From NCBI RefSeq assembly GCF_002079305.1, contig NZ_CP015039.1, positions 2,898,001 through 2,962,000 of the forward strand: 64,000 bases of DNA, in the 5' to 3' direction. Every line of letters starts with the position of its first letter. Position 1 is the first letter of the stretch. The stretch is from Rhodovulum sp. P5. GTDB taxonomy: Bacteria > Pseudomonadota > Alphaproteobacteria > Rhodobacterales > Rhodobacteraceae. Positions 43,601 through 58,600 of the stretch are shown in pieces. Below the pieces are notes generated by a model. It was not told the DNA's origin and ran no database searches. It saw only the letters and a program-made list of their open reading frames with translations. The position numbers and the translations under genes were made by a program.

Positions 43601-46600
43601 CCCATGACGATGGCGGCGATCTTGACGGCGGGGCCGGGGCGGACAGTCTGACCGGCGCGGGTGGCGACGATACCCTGACCGGCGGCGCGGGCGATGACAC
43701 GCTGATCGGCGCCGGCGGCAGCGACAGCGCGATCTTCTCGGGCGACCGGGACCAGTACACCATCACCGACAACGGTGACGGGACCTACACGGTCGACGGC
43801 CCCGACGGCACGGATCTCATCTCCGGCATCGAGACGCTCGTCTTCGACGATGGCAGCCACGCGCTCGCCGACGCGCTCAACCACGCGCCGACGGATATCG
43901 CGCTCTCGGCCAGCAGCGTCACCGAGAACGACGCGGGCGCGACGGTCGGCACCCTGACCGTCACCGATCCCGACAGTTGGGACAGCGTCAGCTGGTCGGT
44001 GGACGATGCCCGGTTCGAGGTCGTGGGCGACACGCTGAAGCTGAAGGCCGGGGACAGCCTCGATTACGAGGCCGGGAACGTCACCGTCACGGTCACCGCG
44101 ACGGACGGCGAGGGGGCAACGTACGACGAGGCCTTCACGATCACCGTGGGCGACGTGGCGGAGGATATCGCGCTGGCCGATGGCGGGGTGAGCTTCACCG
44201 ATGCGGGCGTGGCGGAGACCTCCATCACCGGCGGCACCGGCGATGACACGATCACGGCCCATGCGGATGGCGGGGACCTTTCGGGCGGGGCCGGGGCCGA
44301 CAGCCTTGTGGGGGCCGCGGGCGACGACACCCTCACCGGCGGGGCCGGGGACGACACGCTGATCGGCGCGGGCGGCAGTGACACCGCGATCTTCTCGGGC
44401 GACCGGGACGCCTACACCATCACCGACAATGGCGACGGGACCTACACCGTCGACGGGCCGGACGGCACGGATCTCATCTCCGGCATCGAGACGCTGGTCT
44501 TCGACGATGGCAGCCACGCCTTGGCCGACGCGCTCAACCACGCGCCGACCGATATCGCGCTCTCGGCCAGTTCGGTGACCGAGAACGACGCGGGTGCCAC
44601 GGTCGGCACCCTGACCGTCACCGATCCCGACAGTTGGGACAGCGTCAGCTGGTCGGTCGACGACGCGCGCTTCGAGGTCGTGGGCGACACGCTGAAGCTG
44701 AAGGCCGGGGACAGCCTGGACTACGAGGCCGGGAACGTCACCGTCACGGTGACCGCGACCGATGGTGAGGGCGCCAGTTATGACGAGGCATTCACGATCA
44801 CCGTGGGCGATGTTGCCGAGGATATCGCGCTCGCCGATGGGGGCGTGGCTTTCTCCGACGCTGGCGTGGCGGAGACCTCCATCACCGGGGGCACCGGCGC
44901 CGACACGATCACCGCCCATGGCGATGGCGGGGACCTTTCGGGCGGCGACGGGGCGGACAGCCTGGTCGGCGCCGCGGGCGACGACACGCTGACGGGCGGG
45001 TCGGGCGATGATACGCTGATCGGCGCGGGCGGGACGGACACCGCGATCTTCTCGGGCAACCGGGACGCCTACACCATCACCGACAACGGCGACGGCACCT
45101 ACACGGTGGACGGGCCGGACGGCACGGATCTCATCTCCGGCATCGAAACGCTGGTCTTCGACGATGGCAGCCATGCGCTCGCCGATGCGCTCAACCACGC
45201 CCCGACGGATATCGCGCTCTCGGCCAGCAGCGTGACGGAGAACGACGCCGGCGCCACGGTCGGCACCCTGACCGTCACCGATCCCGACAGCTGGGACAGC
45301 GTCGCCTGGTCGGTCGACGACGCGCGGTTCGGGGTCGTCGGCGACACGCTGAAGCTGAAGGCCGGGGACAGCCTGGATTACGAGGCCGGCAATGTCACCG
45401 TCACGGTCACCGCGACGGACGGCGAGGGCGCGACCTATGACGAGGCCTTCACGATCACCGTGGGCGATGTGGCCGAAGACCTGACGCTCGCCGATGGGGG
45501 CGTCAGCTTCACCGACGCGGGCGTGGCGGAGACGAGCATCACCGGCGGCACCGGCGACGACACGATCACCGCCCATGGCGATGGTGGGGACCTTTCGGGC
45601 GGCGCGGGCGTGGACAGCCTGATCGGCGCGGCGGGCGACGATACGCTGACCGGCGGGTCGGGCGATGATACGCTGATCGGCGCGGGCGGCAGTGACACGG
45701 CGATCTTCTCGGGCGACCGGGACCAGTACACCATCACCGACAATGGCGACGGGACCTACACCGTCGACGGGCCGGACGGCACCGACCTGATCTCCGGCAT
45801 TGAGACGCTGGTCTTCGACGATGGCAGCCACGCCTTGGCGGACGCGCTCAACCACGCCCCGACGGATATCGCTCTGTCGGCCAGCAGCGTGACCGAGAAC
45901 GACGCGGGCGCCACGGTCGGCACGCTCACCGTCACCGATCCCGACAGCTGGGACAGTGTGACCTGGTCGGTCGACGATGCCCGCTTCGAGGTCGTGGGCG
46001 ACACGCTGAAGCTGAAGGCCGGGGACAGCCTCGATTACGAGGCTGGCAACGTCACCGTCACGGTCACCGCGACCGATGGCGAAGGCGCGACATATGACGA
46101 GGCCTTCACGATCACCGTGGGCGACGTCGCCGAAGACCTGACGCTCGCCGATGGGGGTGTCGCCTTCACCGATGCGGGCGTGGCGGAGACCTCCATCACC
46201 GGCGGCACCGGCGCCGACACGATCACCGCCCATGACGATGGCGGGGACATCGCGGGCGGGGCCGGGGCGGACAGCCTGATCGGCGCGGCGGGCGACGACA
46301 CGCTGACGGGTGGCGCGGGCGATGACACCCTGATCGGCGCGGGCGGCAGTGACAGTGCGATCTTCTCGGGCGACCGGGACGCCTACACCATCACCGACAA
46401 TGGCGACGGCACCTACACCGTCGACGGTCCGGACGGGACCGACCTGGTCTCCGGCATCGAGACGCTGGTCTTCGACGATGGCAGCCACGCGCTGGCGGAC
46501 GCGCTCAACCATGCCCCGACCGACATCGCGCTCTCGGCCAGCAGCGTGACGGAGAACGACGCCGGCGCGACGGTCGGCACCCTGACCGTCACCGATCCCG

Positions 46601-49600
46601 ACAGTTGGGACAGCGTCGCCTGGTCGGTCGACGATGCCCGGTTCGAGGTCGTGGGCGACACGCTGAAGCTGAAGGCCGGGGACAGCCTGGACTACGAGGC
46701 CGGGAACGTCACCGTCACGGTCACCGCGACCGACGGCGAAGGCGTAACCTATGACGAGGCCTTCACGATCACCGTGGGCGACGTGGCCGAAGACCTGGCG
46801 CTCGCCGATGGGGGCGTGGTCTTCACCGATGCGGGCGTGGCGGAGACCTCCATCACCGGGGGCACCGGCGACGACACGATCACCGCCCATGCGGATGGCG
46901 GGGACATCGACGGCGGGGCGGGCCACGATACCCTGATTGGCGGGGCCGGAAACGATACCCTGCAAGGGGGCGATGACGGGGACGTTCTGAGTGGCGGGGC
47001 CGGTGACGATGAGATCGCCGGTGGCACGGGGTTCGATGTCCTCGACGGGGGCGCGGGCGACGATACGCTGCTCGGGGATGCCGGCAAGGACACTTTGACC
47101 GGCGGCGATGGCGCCGACAGCCTTTTTGGTGGTGGCTGGGACGATGTCCTGAGCGGTGAAGACGGGGACGACAGCCTGTTCGGTGAGAACGGCAAGGATA
47201 CGCTGAGCGGTGGCGCGGGCGACGACCTGCTGGATGGCGGGACCTATCACGACGTTCTGGACGGCGGCGCGGACAACGATACGCTGCTGGGCGGGGACGG
47301 TATGGATACGCTGCTTGGCGGGGACGGAAACGACAGCCTCGACGGAGGCACCTGGAATGACAGTCTCGACGGCGGAGCGGGGGACGATACCCTGATCGGC
47401 GGGCTTGGCGTCGATACGCTGCTGGGCGGGGACGGCGCCGACAGCCTTGAGGGCAACGACTATGGCGATGTCCTGGCCGGGGAGGCCGGGGACGACACGC
47501 TGGACGGGGGCGCCGGGGACGACACGCTTGTGGGCGGTACCGGGGATGACACCATCGACGGCGGGGACGACACCGATACCGCGGTCTATTCCGGACCGCT
47601 GGCGGACTATGCGATTGTCGATGACGGGGCGGGCACGTTCACGATCACCGACCTGAACGCGGCCGATGGCGATGACGGGAGCGATACGGTCCGGAATGTC
47701 GAGAGTTTCGTGTTCGATGGCACGACCTATTCCGAGGCGGAGATTGCGACCGAAGCCGCCCGTCAGGCCAATACCGCGCCGGGGCTTGCCAGCATCGCCA
47801 GCGGTGGAACGGTTGTCGAGGATGCCACGGCCGGGACGGTCGCCGCGACCCTGGATGCGACGGATGTCGACGGCGATGCGCTGACCTACACGCTGACCGA
47901 TGCGGGCGGCACGCCGGTGACGTCCTCTTTCTTTGAGATCGTCGGCAACGAGCTGCGCGTCAAGGCGGGCGCGCCCCTCGATTTCGAGACGGCCGATAGC
48001 CTGACGCTCTATGTGACAGCGTCCGACGCGTTCGAGACATCCGCCCCGAACGCCATCACGATCTCGGTCACGGATGCAGCGGAAACGATCCAACTGGCCG
48101 ATGGCGGCGTGGCGTTCACAGATATCAGTGTCGCCGAAACGGCGATTTCCGGCGGCACCGGGGATGACACGATCACCGCCCATGACGACGGTGGCACCCT
48201 GTCCGGGGGCGACGGGGCCGACAGCCTTCTGGGGGCCATGGGGGACGACAGCCTGTCCGGCGATGCGGGCAACGATTTCCTGGACGGGCAGGAGGGGGCG
48301 GATACGCTCACCGGCGGTGAGGGCGACGACACCCTCTATGGGCGCGACGGGGCGGACAGCCTTGTCGGTGGCGATGGCGACGATCTCCTCCATGGCGGGG
48401 ATCAGGACGACACGCTTGCCGGCGATGCCGGGCAGGACACGCTGAGTGGCGGCGACGGGAACGACAGCCTTGTCGGCGGCGGCGACAACGATCTTCTGTC
48501 TGGGGGAAGCGGGGACGATACCCTGCTGGGGGAGGCCGGTGACGACGACCTTCAGGGATCCTTCGGTGATGACGTTCTGTCGGGCGGCGACGGTCAGGAC
48601 ACGCTGAGCGGTTGGTCGGACGACGACACCCTGACCGGCGGCGCGGGCGATGATACCATCTCAGGCGGCGATGGGATGGATACCGCGATCTTCTCGGGCG
48701 ACCGGGACGCCTACACGATCACCGACAACGGCGACGGGACCTATACGGTCGACGGCCCGGATGGCACCGACCTGGTCTCGGGCATCGAAACGCTGGTCTT
48801 CGACGATGGCAGCCACGCGCTCGCCGACGCGATCAACCACGCGCCGACGGATATCGCGCTCTCGGCCAGCAGCGTCACCGAGAACGACGCGGGCGCGACG
48901 GTGGGCACCCTGACCGTCACCGACCCCGACAGCTGGGACAGCGTGAGCTGGTCGGTCGACGACGCCCGGTTCGAGGTGGTGGGCGACACGCTGAAGCTGA
49001 AGGCGGGCGACAGCCTGGATTACGAGGCCGGCAATGTCACCGTCACGGTCACCGCGACGGACAGCGAAGGCGCGACCTATGACGAGGCCTTCACGATCAC
49101 CGTGGGCGACGTGGCCGAGGATATCACGCTCGCCGATGGGGGCGTCAGCTTCACCGATGCGGGCGTGGCGGAGACCTCGATCACCGGGGGCACCGGGGAT
49201 GACACGATCACCGCCCATGCGGATGGCGGGGACCTTTCGGGCGGCGCCGGGGCCGACAGCCTTGTGGGCGCCGCGGGCGACGATACGCTCACCGGCGGCG
49301 CCGGGGACGACACGCTTGAGGGCGCGGGCGGGTCCGACACCGCGATCTTCTCGGGCAATCGCGACGCCTACACGATCACCGACAACGGCGACGGGACCTA
49401 CACGGTCGACGGGCCGGACGGCACGGATCTCATCTCCGGCATCGAGACGCTGGTCTTCGACGATGGCAGCCATGCCTTGGCGGACGCGCTCAACCACGCC
49501 CCGACCGACATCGCGCTGTCGGCCAGCAGCGTCACCGAGAACGACGCGGGCGCGACGGTCGGCACCCTGACCGTCACCGATCCCGACAGTTGGGACAGCG

Positions 49601-52600
49601 TCAGCTGGTCGGTGGACGATGCCCGGTTCGAGGTCGTGGGCGACACGCTGAAGCTGAAGGCCGGGGACAGCCTCGATTACGAGGCCGGCAATGTCACCGT
49701 GACGGTCACCGCGACCGATGGCGAGGGCGCGACCTATGACGAGGCGTTCACGATCACCGTGGGGGACGTGGCCGAAGACCTGACGCTCGCCGATGGGGGC
49801 GTGGCCTTCACCGACATCGGGGTCGCAGAGACGAGCATCACGGGCGGCACCGGGGATGACACGATCACGGCCCATGCCGATGGCGGGGACATCGACGGCG
49901 GCGCCGGGGCGGACAGCCTGATCGGCGCGGCGGGCGACGACACGCTGACGGGTGGCGCGGGCGATGACACCCTGATCGGCGCGGGCGGCAGTGACAGTGC
50001 GATCTTCTCGGGCGACCGGGACGCCTACACCATCACCGACAATGGCGACGGCACCTACACCGTCGACGGTCCGGACGGGACCGACCTGGTCTCCGGCATC
50101 GAGACGCTGGTCTTCGACGATGGCAGCCACGCGCTGGCGGACGCGCTCAACCATGCCCCGACCGACATCGCGCTCTCGGCCAGTTCCGTGACCGAGAACG
50201 ACGCCGGCGCCCCGGTCGGCGCCCTGACCGTGACCGACCCCGACAGCTGGGACAGCGTGAGCTGGTCGGTCGACGATGCGCGCTTCGAGGTCGTGGGCGA
50301 CACGCTGAAGCTGAAGGCCGGGGACAGCCTGGATTACGAGGCCGGCAATGTCACCGTCACGGTCACCGCGACCGATGGCGAGGGCGCAACGTACGACGAG
50401 GCCTTCACGATCACCGTGGGGGACGTGGCGGAGGATATCGCGCTGGCCGATGGCGGGGTCAGCTTCACCGACGCGGGCGTGGCGGAGACGAGCATCACCG
50501 GCGGCACCGGCGACGACACGATCACCGCCCATGCCGATGGCGGGGACATCGACGGCGGCGCCGGGGCGGACAGCCTGGTCGGCGCGGCGGGCGACGATAC
50601 CCTGACCGGCGGCGCAGGCGACGACACCCTGATCGGCGCGGGCGGCAGTGACAGCGCGATCTTCTCGGGCAATCGCGACGCCTACACGATCACCGACAAC
50701 GGCGACGGGACCTACACCGTCGACGGGCCGGACGGGACCGACCTGATCTCCGGCATCGAGACGCTGGTCTTCGACGACGGCAGCCATGCGCTGGCCGATG
50801 CGCTCAACCACGCGCCGACGGACATCGCGCTCTCGGCCAGCTCCGTGACGGAGAACGATGCGGGCGCCACGGTCGGCACGCTGACCGTGACCGACCCCGA
50901 CAGCTGGGACAGCGTGAGTTGGTCGGTCGACGATGCGCGGTTCGAGGTCGTGGGCGACACGCTGAAGCTGAAGGCCGGGGACAGCCTCGATTACGAGGCC
51001 GGGAACGTCACCGTCACGGTCACCGCGACGGACGGCGAGGGCGCGACATACGACGAGGCCTTCACGATCACCGTGGGCGACGTCGCCGAGGATATCGCGC
51101 TGGCCGACGGGGGCGTCAGCTTCACCGATGCGGGCGTGGCGGAGACGAGCATCACCGGCGGCACGGGCGACGACACGATCACCGCCCATGCGGATGGCGG
51201 GGACCTTTCGGGCGGCGACGGGGCGGACAGCCTGACCGGGGCGGCGGGCGACGACACGCTGACCGGCGGGGCCGGGGATGACACCCTGATCGGCGCGGGC
51301 GGCAGCGACAGCGCGATCTTCTCGGGCAATCGCGACGCCTACACGATCACCGACAATGGTGACGGCACCTATACGGTCGACGGGCCGGATGGCACGGATC
51401 TGATCTCCGGCATCGAAACGCTGGTCTTCGACGATGGCAGCCATGCCTTGGCCGACGCGCTCAACCACGCCCCGACCGACATCGCGCTCTCGGCCAGCAG
51501 CGTGACGGAGAACGACGCCGGCGCCACGGTCGGCACCCTGACCGTCACCGATCCCGACAGTTGGGACAGCGTCGCCTGGTCGGTCGACGACGCCCGGTTC
51601 GAGGTCGTCGGCGACACGCTGAAGCTGAAGGCCGGGGACAGCCTGGACTACGAGGCCGGCAATGTCACCGTCACGGTCACCGCGACGGACGGCGAGGGGG
51701 CCAGTTATGACGAGGCCTTCACGATCACCGTCGGGGATGTGGCGGAGGATATCGCGCTCGCCGATGGGGGCGTGGCCTTCACCGATGCGGGCGTGGCGGA
51801 GACATCGATCACCGGCGGCACCGGCGACGACACGATCACCGCCCACGGCGACGGCGGGGACCTCGACGGTGGCGCCGGGGCGGACAGCCTGACCGGGGCG
51901 GCGGGCGACGACACGCTGACCGGCGGGGCCGGGGATGACACCCTGATCGGCGCGGGCGGCAGCGACAGCGCGATCTTCTCGGGCGACCGGGACGCCTACA
52001 CGATCACCGACAACGGCGACGGGACCTATACGGTGGACGGCCCGGACGGCACGGATCTCATCTCCGGGATCGAAACGCTGGTCTTCGACGATGGCAGCCA
52101 TGCCTTGGCCGACGCGCTCAACCACGCCCCGACCGACATCGCGCTCTCGGCCAGCAGCGTGACGGAGAACGACGCCGGCGCCACGGTCGGCACCCTGACC
52201 GTCACCGATCCCGACAGCTGGGACAGCGTCGCCTGGTCGGTCGACGACGCGCGGTTCGAGGTCGTCGGCGACACGCTGAAGCTGAAGGCCGGGGACAGCC
52301 TGGATTACGAGGCCGGCAATGTCACCGTCACGGTCACCGCGACCGATGGCGAGGGCGCAACGTACGACGAGGCCTTCACGATCACCGTGGGGGACGTGGC
52401 GGAGGATATCGCGCTGGCCGATGGCGGGGTCAGCTTCACCGACGCGGGCGTGGCGGAGACCTCGATCACCGGCGGCACCGGCGACGACACGATCACCGCC
52501 CATGGCGATGGTGGGGACCTTTCGGGCGGCGCGGGCGTGGACAGCCTGATCGGCGCGGCGGGCGATGACACGCTGACCGGCGGGGCCGGGGACGACACCC

Positions 52601-55600
52601 TGATCGGCGCGGGCGGCAGTGACACGGCGATCTTCTCGGGCGACCGGGACCAGTACACCATCACGGACAACGGCGACGGCACCTATACCGTCGACGGGCC
52701 GGACGGCACGGATCTCATCTCCGGCATCGAGACGCTGGTCTTCGACGATGGCAGCCATGCCTTGGCGGATGCGCTCAACCACGCGCCGACCGATATCGCG
52801 CTCTCGGCCAGCAGTGTGACCGAGAACGACGCCGGCGCGACGGTCGGCACGCTCACCGTCACCGATCCCGACAGCTGGGACAGCGTGAGCTGGTCGGTCG
52901 ACGACGCCCGGTTCGAGGTGGTGGGCGACACGCTGAAGCTGAAGGCGGGCGACAGCCTGGATTACGAGGCCGGCAATGTCACCGTCACGGTCACCGCGAC
53001 GGACAGCGAAGGCGCGACCTATGACGAGGCCTTCACGATCACCGTGGGCGACGTGGCCGAGGATATCGCGCTCGCCGATGGGGGCGTCAGCTTCACCGAT
53101 GCAGGCGTGGCGGAGACCTCGATCACCGGGGGCACCGGGGATGACACGATCACCGCCCATGCGGATGGCGGGGACCTCGACGGCGGCGCCGGCGCCGACA
53201 GCCTGGTCGGCGCGGCGGGCGACGACACGCTGACCGGCGGCGCCGGGGACGACACCCTGATCGGTGGCGCGGGATCCGACACGTTCCTGATCGCAGATGG
53301 CTTTGGCGCCGATACCATCACCGGTGGCGAGGGCGGCAGCGACGACGACGTGATCGACCTCTCGGCGCTCACCGGGCCGGTGACGGTGACCTATACCGGC
53401 GACGAGGCCGGGACGATCACCGATGGCAGCGACACCATCACCTTCTCCGAGGTCGAGAGGCTGATCCTGACCGATGGCGGAGATGCGGTCTATGGCGGGG
53501 CGGACAGCGTGGGGCTGGATGTCTCGGCGGGCGCGGGCGACGACACGCTGGTTGGCGGGTCCGGGGCCGATACGATCGATGCCGGTGCGGGCGATGACCG
53601 TCTGATCGGCGGGGCGGGCGACGACAGCCTTCTGGGCGGGGCGGGCGACGACACGTTCTATACCGGGGCCGGGGCGGACACGATGCTGGGCGGCACCGGC
53701 TATGACTCCTTCTATGTGGCCGACGGGTTCGACGGGGACGTGATCGATTTCGGCGGCGATGAGATCGTCCAGGATGGGGGCAGCTATACCGAGTATCTGA
53801 GCTTCTTTGCGGTCACGACCGCGGTCGACATCGTCTTTACCTCCGGCACGGGCGGGACTGCGACATCGGCGGGGGGCGAGACGCTGACCTTTGCCAACGT
53901 GGATGGGTTCGAGGGGCCCTCTGGCGTGGGCGGAACCTTCGATGCCTCGCTTGCGGACTGGGATGTCTATTTCCTGGATTATGGCGGCATGACATCTGTT
54001 GTCGGCTCTGCCTATGACGACATTCTTGGTGCCTACGGCGTGGGCGCGACCGACCGGTATTACGACGGCGGCGCGGGCAACGACACGATCGACACCGGCG
54101 ATGGCGATGACACGATCCTGGGCGGGGACGGCGATGACAGCATCGTCGCGCGGGGCGGCGCGGATTCGATCGATCTGGGCGCGGGCGACGACACGGTCGA
54201 TGCGGGCGAGGGCGCTGACACGATTTCCGGCGGGGCGGGGAACGACTCGCTGGTCGGGGGCGACGACGGGGATACGTTCCTTGTCGAGGATGGCTTCGGC
54301 GCCGATACCATCACGGGCGGCGAGGGTGTCAGCACCGGCACCGATGACGACACGCTGGACATGTCCGCCCTGACCTCGGGCGTGACGGTGGTGCTGAGCG
54401 GCGCAGAGGCCGGGACCGTTACCGATGGTTCCGACACGCTCAGCTTTTCCGAGATCGAAGATTTCGTTCTGACCGATCAGGCCGACGATTTCGATGCAAG
54501 CGCCATCGCGGCGGCGGTCGATGTGCAGGGCGGTGGCGGCAACGATACGCTGGCCGGCGGGTCCGGCGACGACACGATTGCCGGTGGCACCGGGGCCGAC
54601 AGTCTGCTCGGCAATGACGGCGACGATACCTTTGTTGTCGAGGACGGCTATGGCGCCGACACGATCATCGGCGGCGAAAGCGGCGAGACGCTGGGCGACC
54701 GGATCGACCTGTCGGCGCTGACCAGCGGGGTCACGGTTCACTACGATGCCAGCGAAGAGGGCACGGTCAACGATGGCAGCGACACCCTGACCTTCCACGA
54801 GGTCGAGCGGTTCACCCTGACCGACCAGGCGGATTTCTTTACCTCGGGCTCCGACACCGTCGGTCATGAGGTCGACGCAGGCGCGGGCAATGACACGGTC
54901 TGGGCCGGGTTGGCCGCCGACACGATCTATGGGGGCGCAGGCGCGGACGAGATCTATGCCGATGCCGGGGACGACCTGATCTATGGCGGCATCGGCGATG
55001 ACGAGGTCGGCGGCGACGCGGGCGACGATACCGTTTACGGCGACGCGGGCGACGACCTTGTCGAGGGCGGTAGCGGCGATGACGTGCTTTATGGCGGTGC
55101 CGGCGCGGACTCCATCACCGGCAACGCGGATGCCGACACGATCATCATGGAGGACGGCTTCGGCGCCGATACGATCCAGGGCGGTGAGACCGGCAATGAC
55201 GACGACACGCTGGACCTGTCGGCGCTGACCGCAGGGGTCACCGTCACCTATACCGGCAACGAGAAAGGCACGCTGACCGACGGCAGCGACACGGCCACAT
55301 TCTCGCAGATCGAGCATGTCACCCTGACCGATCAGGCCGATACCCTGAATGCCGGGGCCGACAGCGTTGGCGTGGATATCGATGCCGGTGCGGGCGACGA
55401 CGCGATCACCGGGGGGACGGGCGATGACACCCTGACCGGCGGGGAAGGCGATGATACGCTGGACGGCGGCTCTGGCACCGACACGGCGGTCTTCTCGGGC
55501 GATCTTGCAGATTACGATCTGGTCGACAATGGCGGTGGCAGTTTCACCATCACCGATACCAATACGGCGGATGGCGACGACGGCACCGACCTGGTTTCGG

Positions 55601-58600
55601 ACATCGAGATCTTCGACTTCAACGGGACGACCTATACCGCGGCCGATATCGCCGACGAAATCGCGCGTCGCGGGAATACCGCGCCGGACGCGCCCAGCGT
55701 CGCCTCTGGCGGAACGGTCTATGAGGACGCCGTGGCGGGCGATGTCGTGGTGACGCTGACCGCGACCGATGCCGACGGCGACCCGATCACCTATACGATC
55801 ACCGATTCCGGCGGCACGCCGGTCGCCAATTCAGAGTTCGAGATCGTGGGCGACGAGATCCGGGTGAAGACCGGCGCGAGCTTCGACTATGAAACCGATG
55901 CGGCCACCCGCACGATTTATGTCAAGGCGTCGGATGCTTTCGAAGACTCGTCACCGACACAGATCGACATCGCGATTGTCGACGTGGCCGAAAACCTGAC
56001 CCTGACGGGGGGGGGAAGCTTTACCGATACCGGCGTGGCGGAAACATCGATCACCACCGACGATTTCGACTATGACATCGAAATCCAGACGACCGGGTCC
56101 AGCATTCTGACCGGCGCGGGCACCGACACGGTCACCGGTGGAGCGGGCTATGACAATATTCGCCTCGGCGACGGCGACGACATCGCCTATGGCGGTGACG
56201 GGACGGACATTCTGTACGGCCATGCGGGCAATGACACGCTCTATGGCGAAGCTGGCAACGACTACCTCTACGGCAACGACGACAACGACGTGCTCTATGG
56301 CGGTCTGGGCGACGACTATCTTGGCGGGTTCGACGGCGACGACACGCTTTACGGCGGGGATGGCACCGACAAGGCCCATTTCGAAGCCGATGTCGAAGAC
56401 CATATCTTCACGCTGAACGGCGATGGCAGCATCACCGTCGACAACGCGTTTGACCTTTACGTGTTCGATAACGGCACCGACACGCTCTACGATGTCGAGA
56501 TCGGGCGGTTCCACAATATCGACTATACGTTCAAGCTTGGCACCACGGGCAATGACAGCCTCACCGGGACGGCTGCGAACGACCTGATCCTCGCCAGCAA
56601 CGGGGACGACACGATCGAGGGCGGCGCCGGGGAAGACTTCATCGAGGGCGGCATCGGGACCGACACGGTCGTCTATTCCGGCAATGTCGGTGACTTCGAG
56701 ATCGACTTCAACGTCTTCTCAACCTACCTGACGCTGGTCGACACCAATACAGGCGACGGGCTGGACGAAGGCACCGACTTCCTGTCGAATGTCGAATATA
56801 TCCAGTTCGCCGACGCGACCTATACGGTCACGGTTTCCTCCGGAACGGTGACGGGCGGCGCGGGCCATGACATCATCGCCGGCACGCTGGGCGATGAGGT
56901 GTTCGATGGCGGCGACGGCAACGACATCCTCTTTGGCGAAAGCGGCGATGACTCTCTGACCGGCGGCGCGGGCGACGACACGATTCATGCGGGCACCGGC
57001 ACTGATACGGTGACCGGCGGCGCAGGCGACGACTGGATCGAGGTCGAAACCATCGACACCGTCGTGTTCTCGGGCAACCGGGCCGATTACACGGTTACCG
57101 ACAATGGCGATGGCACCTATACGGTGACCGACACCAATAGCGGCGACGGCGATGACGGCACCGACCTGATCTCCGGCGCGCCGATTCTTCAGTTCGCCGA
57201 TGTCACGCTGGATGCGGCCGATGCGATCAACAGCGCGCCGACCGATATTTCGCTGTCCTCCAGCAACGTGGCCGAGAACGACACCGCCGCCAGCATCGGC
57301 ACCCTGTCGGTGACCGATGCGGATTCCTGGGACACCGTCGACTGGTCGGTTGACGATGCCCGGTTCGAGGTCGTCGGCAATACGCTGAAGCTGAAAGACG
57401 GCGAAAGCCTCGACTTCGAAACGGAGACCAGCGTCAGCGTCACCGTGACCGCCACCGATGCGGAAGGCGAAACCTATGACGAGGCGTTCACCATCACCGT
57501 GGACGACACGGCAGAGGATCTTACGCTGGCCGATGGCGGGGTCAGCTTTACCGATACAGGTGTCACCGAAACCTCCATCACCGGGGGGGCGGGCGACGAC
57601 ACCATCACCGGGCTGGAGAACAGCACGACAAGCGCGTTCGTCTACGAATTCTACGAACTGGACGATGCCGCGGCGTCCCTGACGAGCCTTGCAGAGGCCG
57701 GTTTCAACGACCGGGGCGCCAGTTTGCTGACCCCGGTGGCGACCGGCGTGACGGATGCGATCGACGTCGCGGCGCTGGAAAGCGCGCATGGGACAGATGG
57801 TCAGACCTTCGGCGTGAAATACACCACGACCCTGACGGTCACCACCGCCGGGACCTACGAATTCTCGCTGACCTCCGACGATGGGTCGATGCTGTTCATC
57901 GACGGAGAGTTGGTCATCGATAATGATGGCAACCACTCGGCCTGGAATATCGTTGACGACCACGTTCTGACGTCCGGCGAGCATGTGATCGAGGTGATCT
58001 TCTACGAGGAAACCGGGGTCCATTCCCTCGACCTGACCGTGTCGGGTGCGGATACCGGGAACGTACATACCGCGCTTCAGGACATGGATGTGGCTGCCAG
58101 CCTTGGCAGCACGTTCGAGGGCGGGTCGGGCAATGACCTGATCACCGGCAGCGACAGTTTCGAGACGGCCGTATTCGACGCGTCGATTGGCGATTTCAGC
58201 TTCTCTCTCGACGGGTCCGGCGATCTTGTGGTGCAGGACGACGTGCCCACGCAGATGGGCACCGACACGCTGAGCGGGATCGAGCGGGTGGCCTTCGCCG
58301 ATGCGACCGTGACGACCGCCGATGCCCTGTTGGCCTCGGAAGGTGAAAACGGCACCGCGACGGCGGATATCCTGCTGGGCTCGGACGCGGCGGATACGCT
58401 GGACGGCGACGATGGCGGCGACCTGATCGCGGCGGGCGCGGGCGATGACAGCATAACCGGCGGGATGGGCGCCGACACGATCTTCGGCGGCATGGGCGAC
58501 GACGTGATCGAGGGCGGCGTCGTCGGCTCCGTTGGCATCGGCGGCGATGGCACTCAGGGCGAAACCTGGTCGGTGATCTATCTCGGCACGGCGGCAGATG

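Noticed and set aside
41251..53275. Regular direct repeats resembling a repeat array or satellite
   Set aside because: The unit is 657 bp, in frame and fully coding. There is no spacer/repeat alternation and no cas gene, so it is not a CRISPR array.
40669..55317. Very long open frames on the minus strand opposite the giant gene (about 2,570 and 2,220 codons)
   Set aside because: They follow from the repeated codon pattern of the sense gene: GC-rich Asp/Gly/Thr codons read antisense rarely give stops. The predicted products only mirror the repeats, and no start signals or domains are seen.
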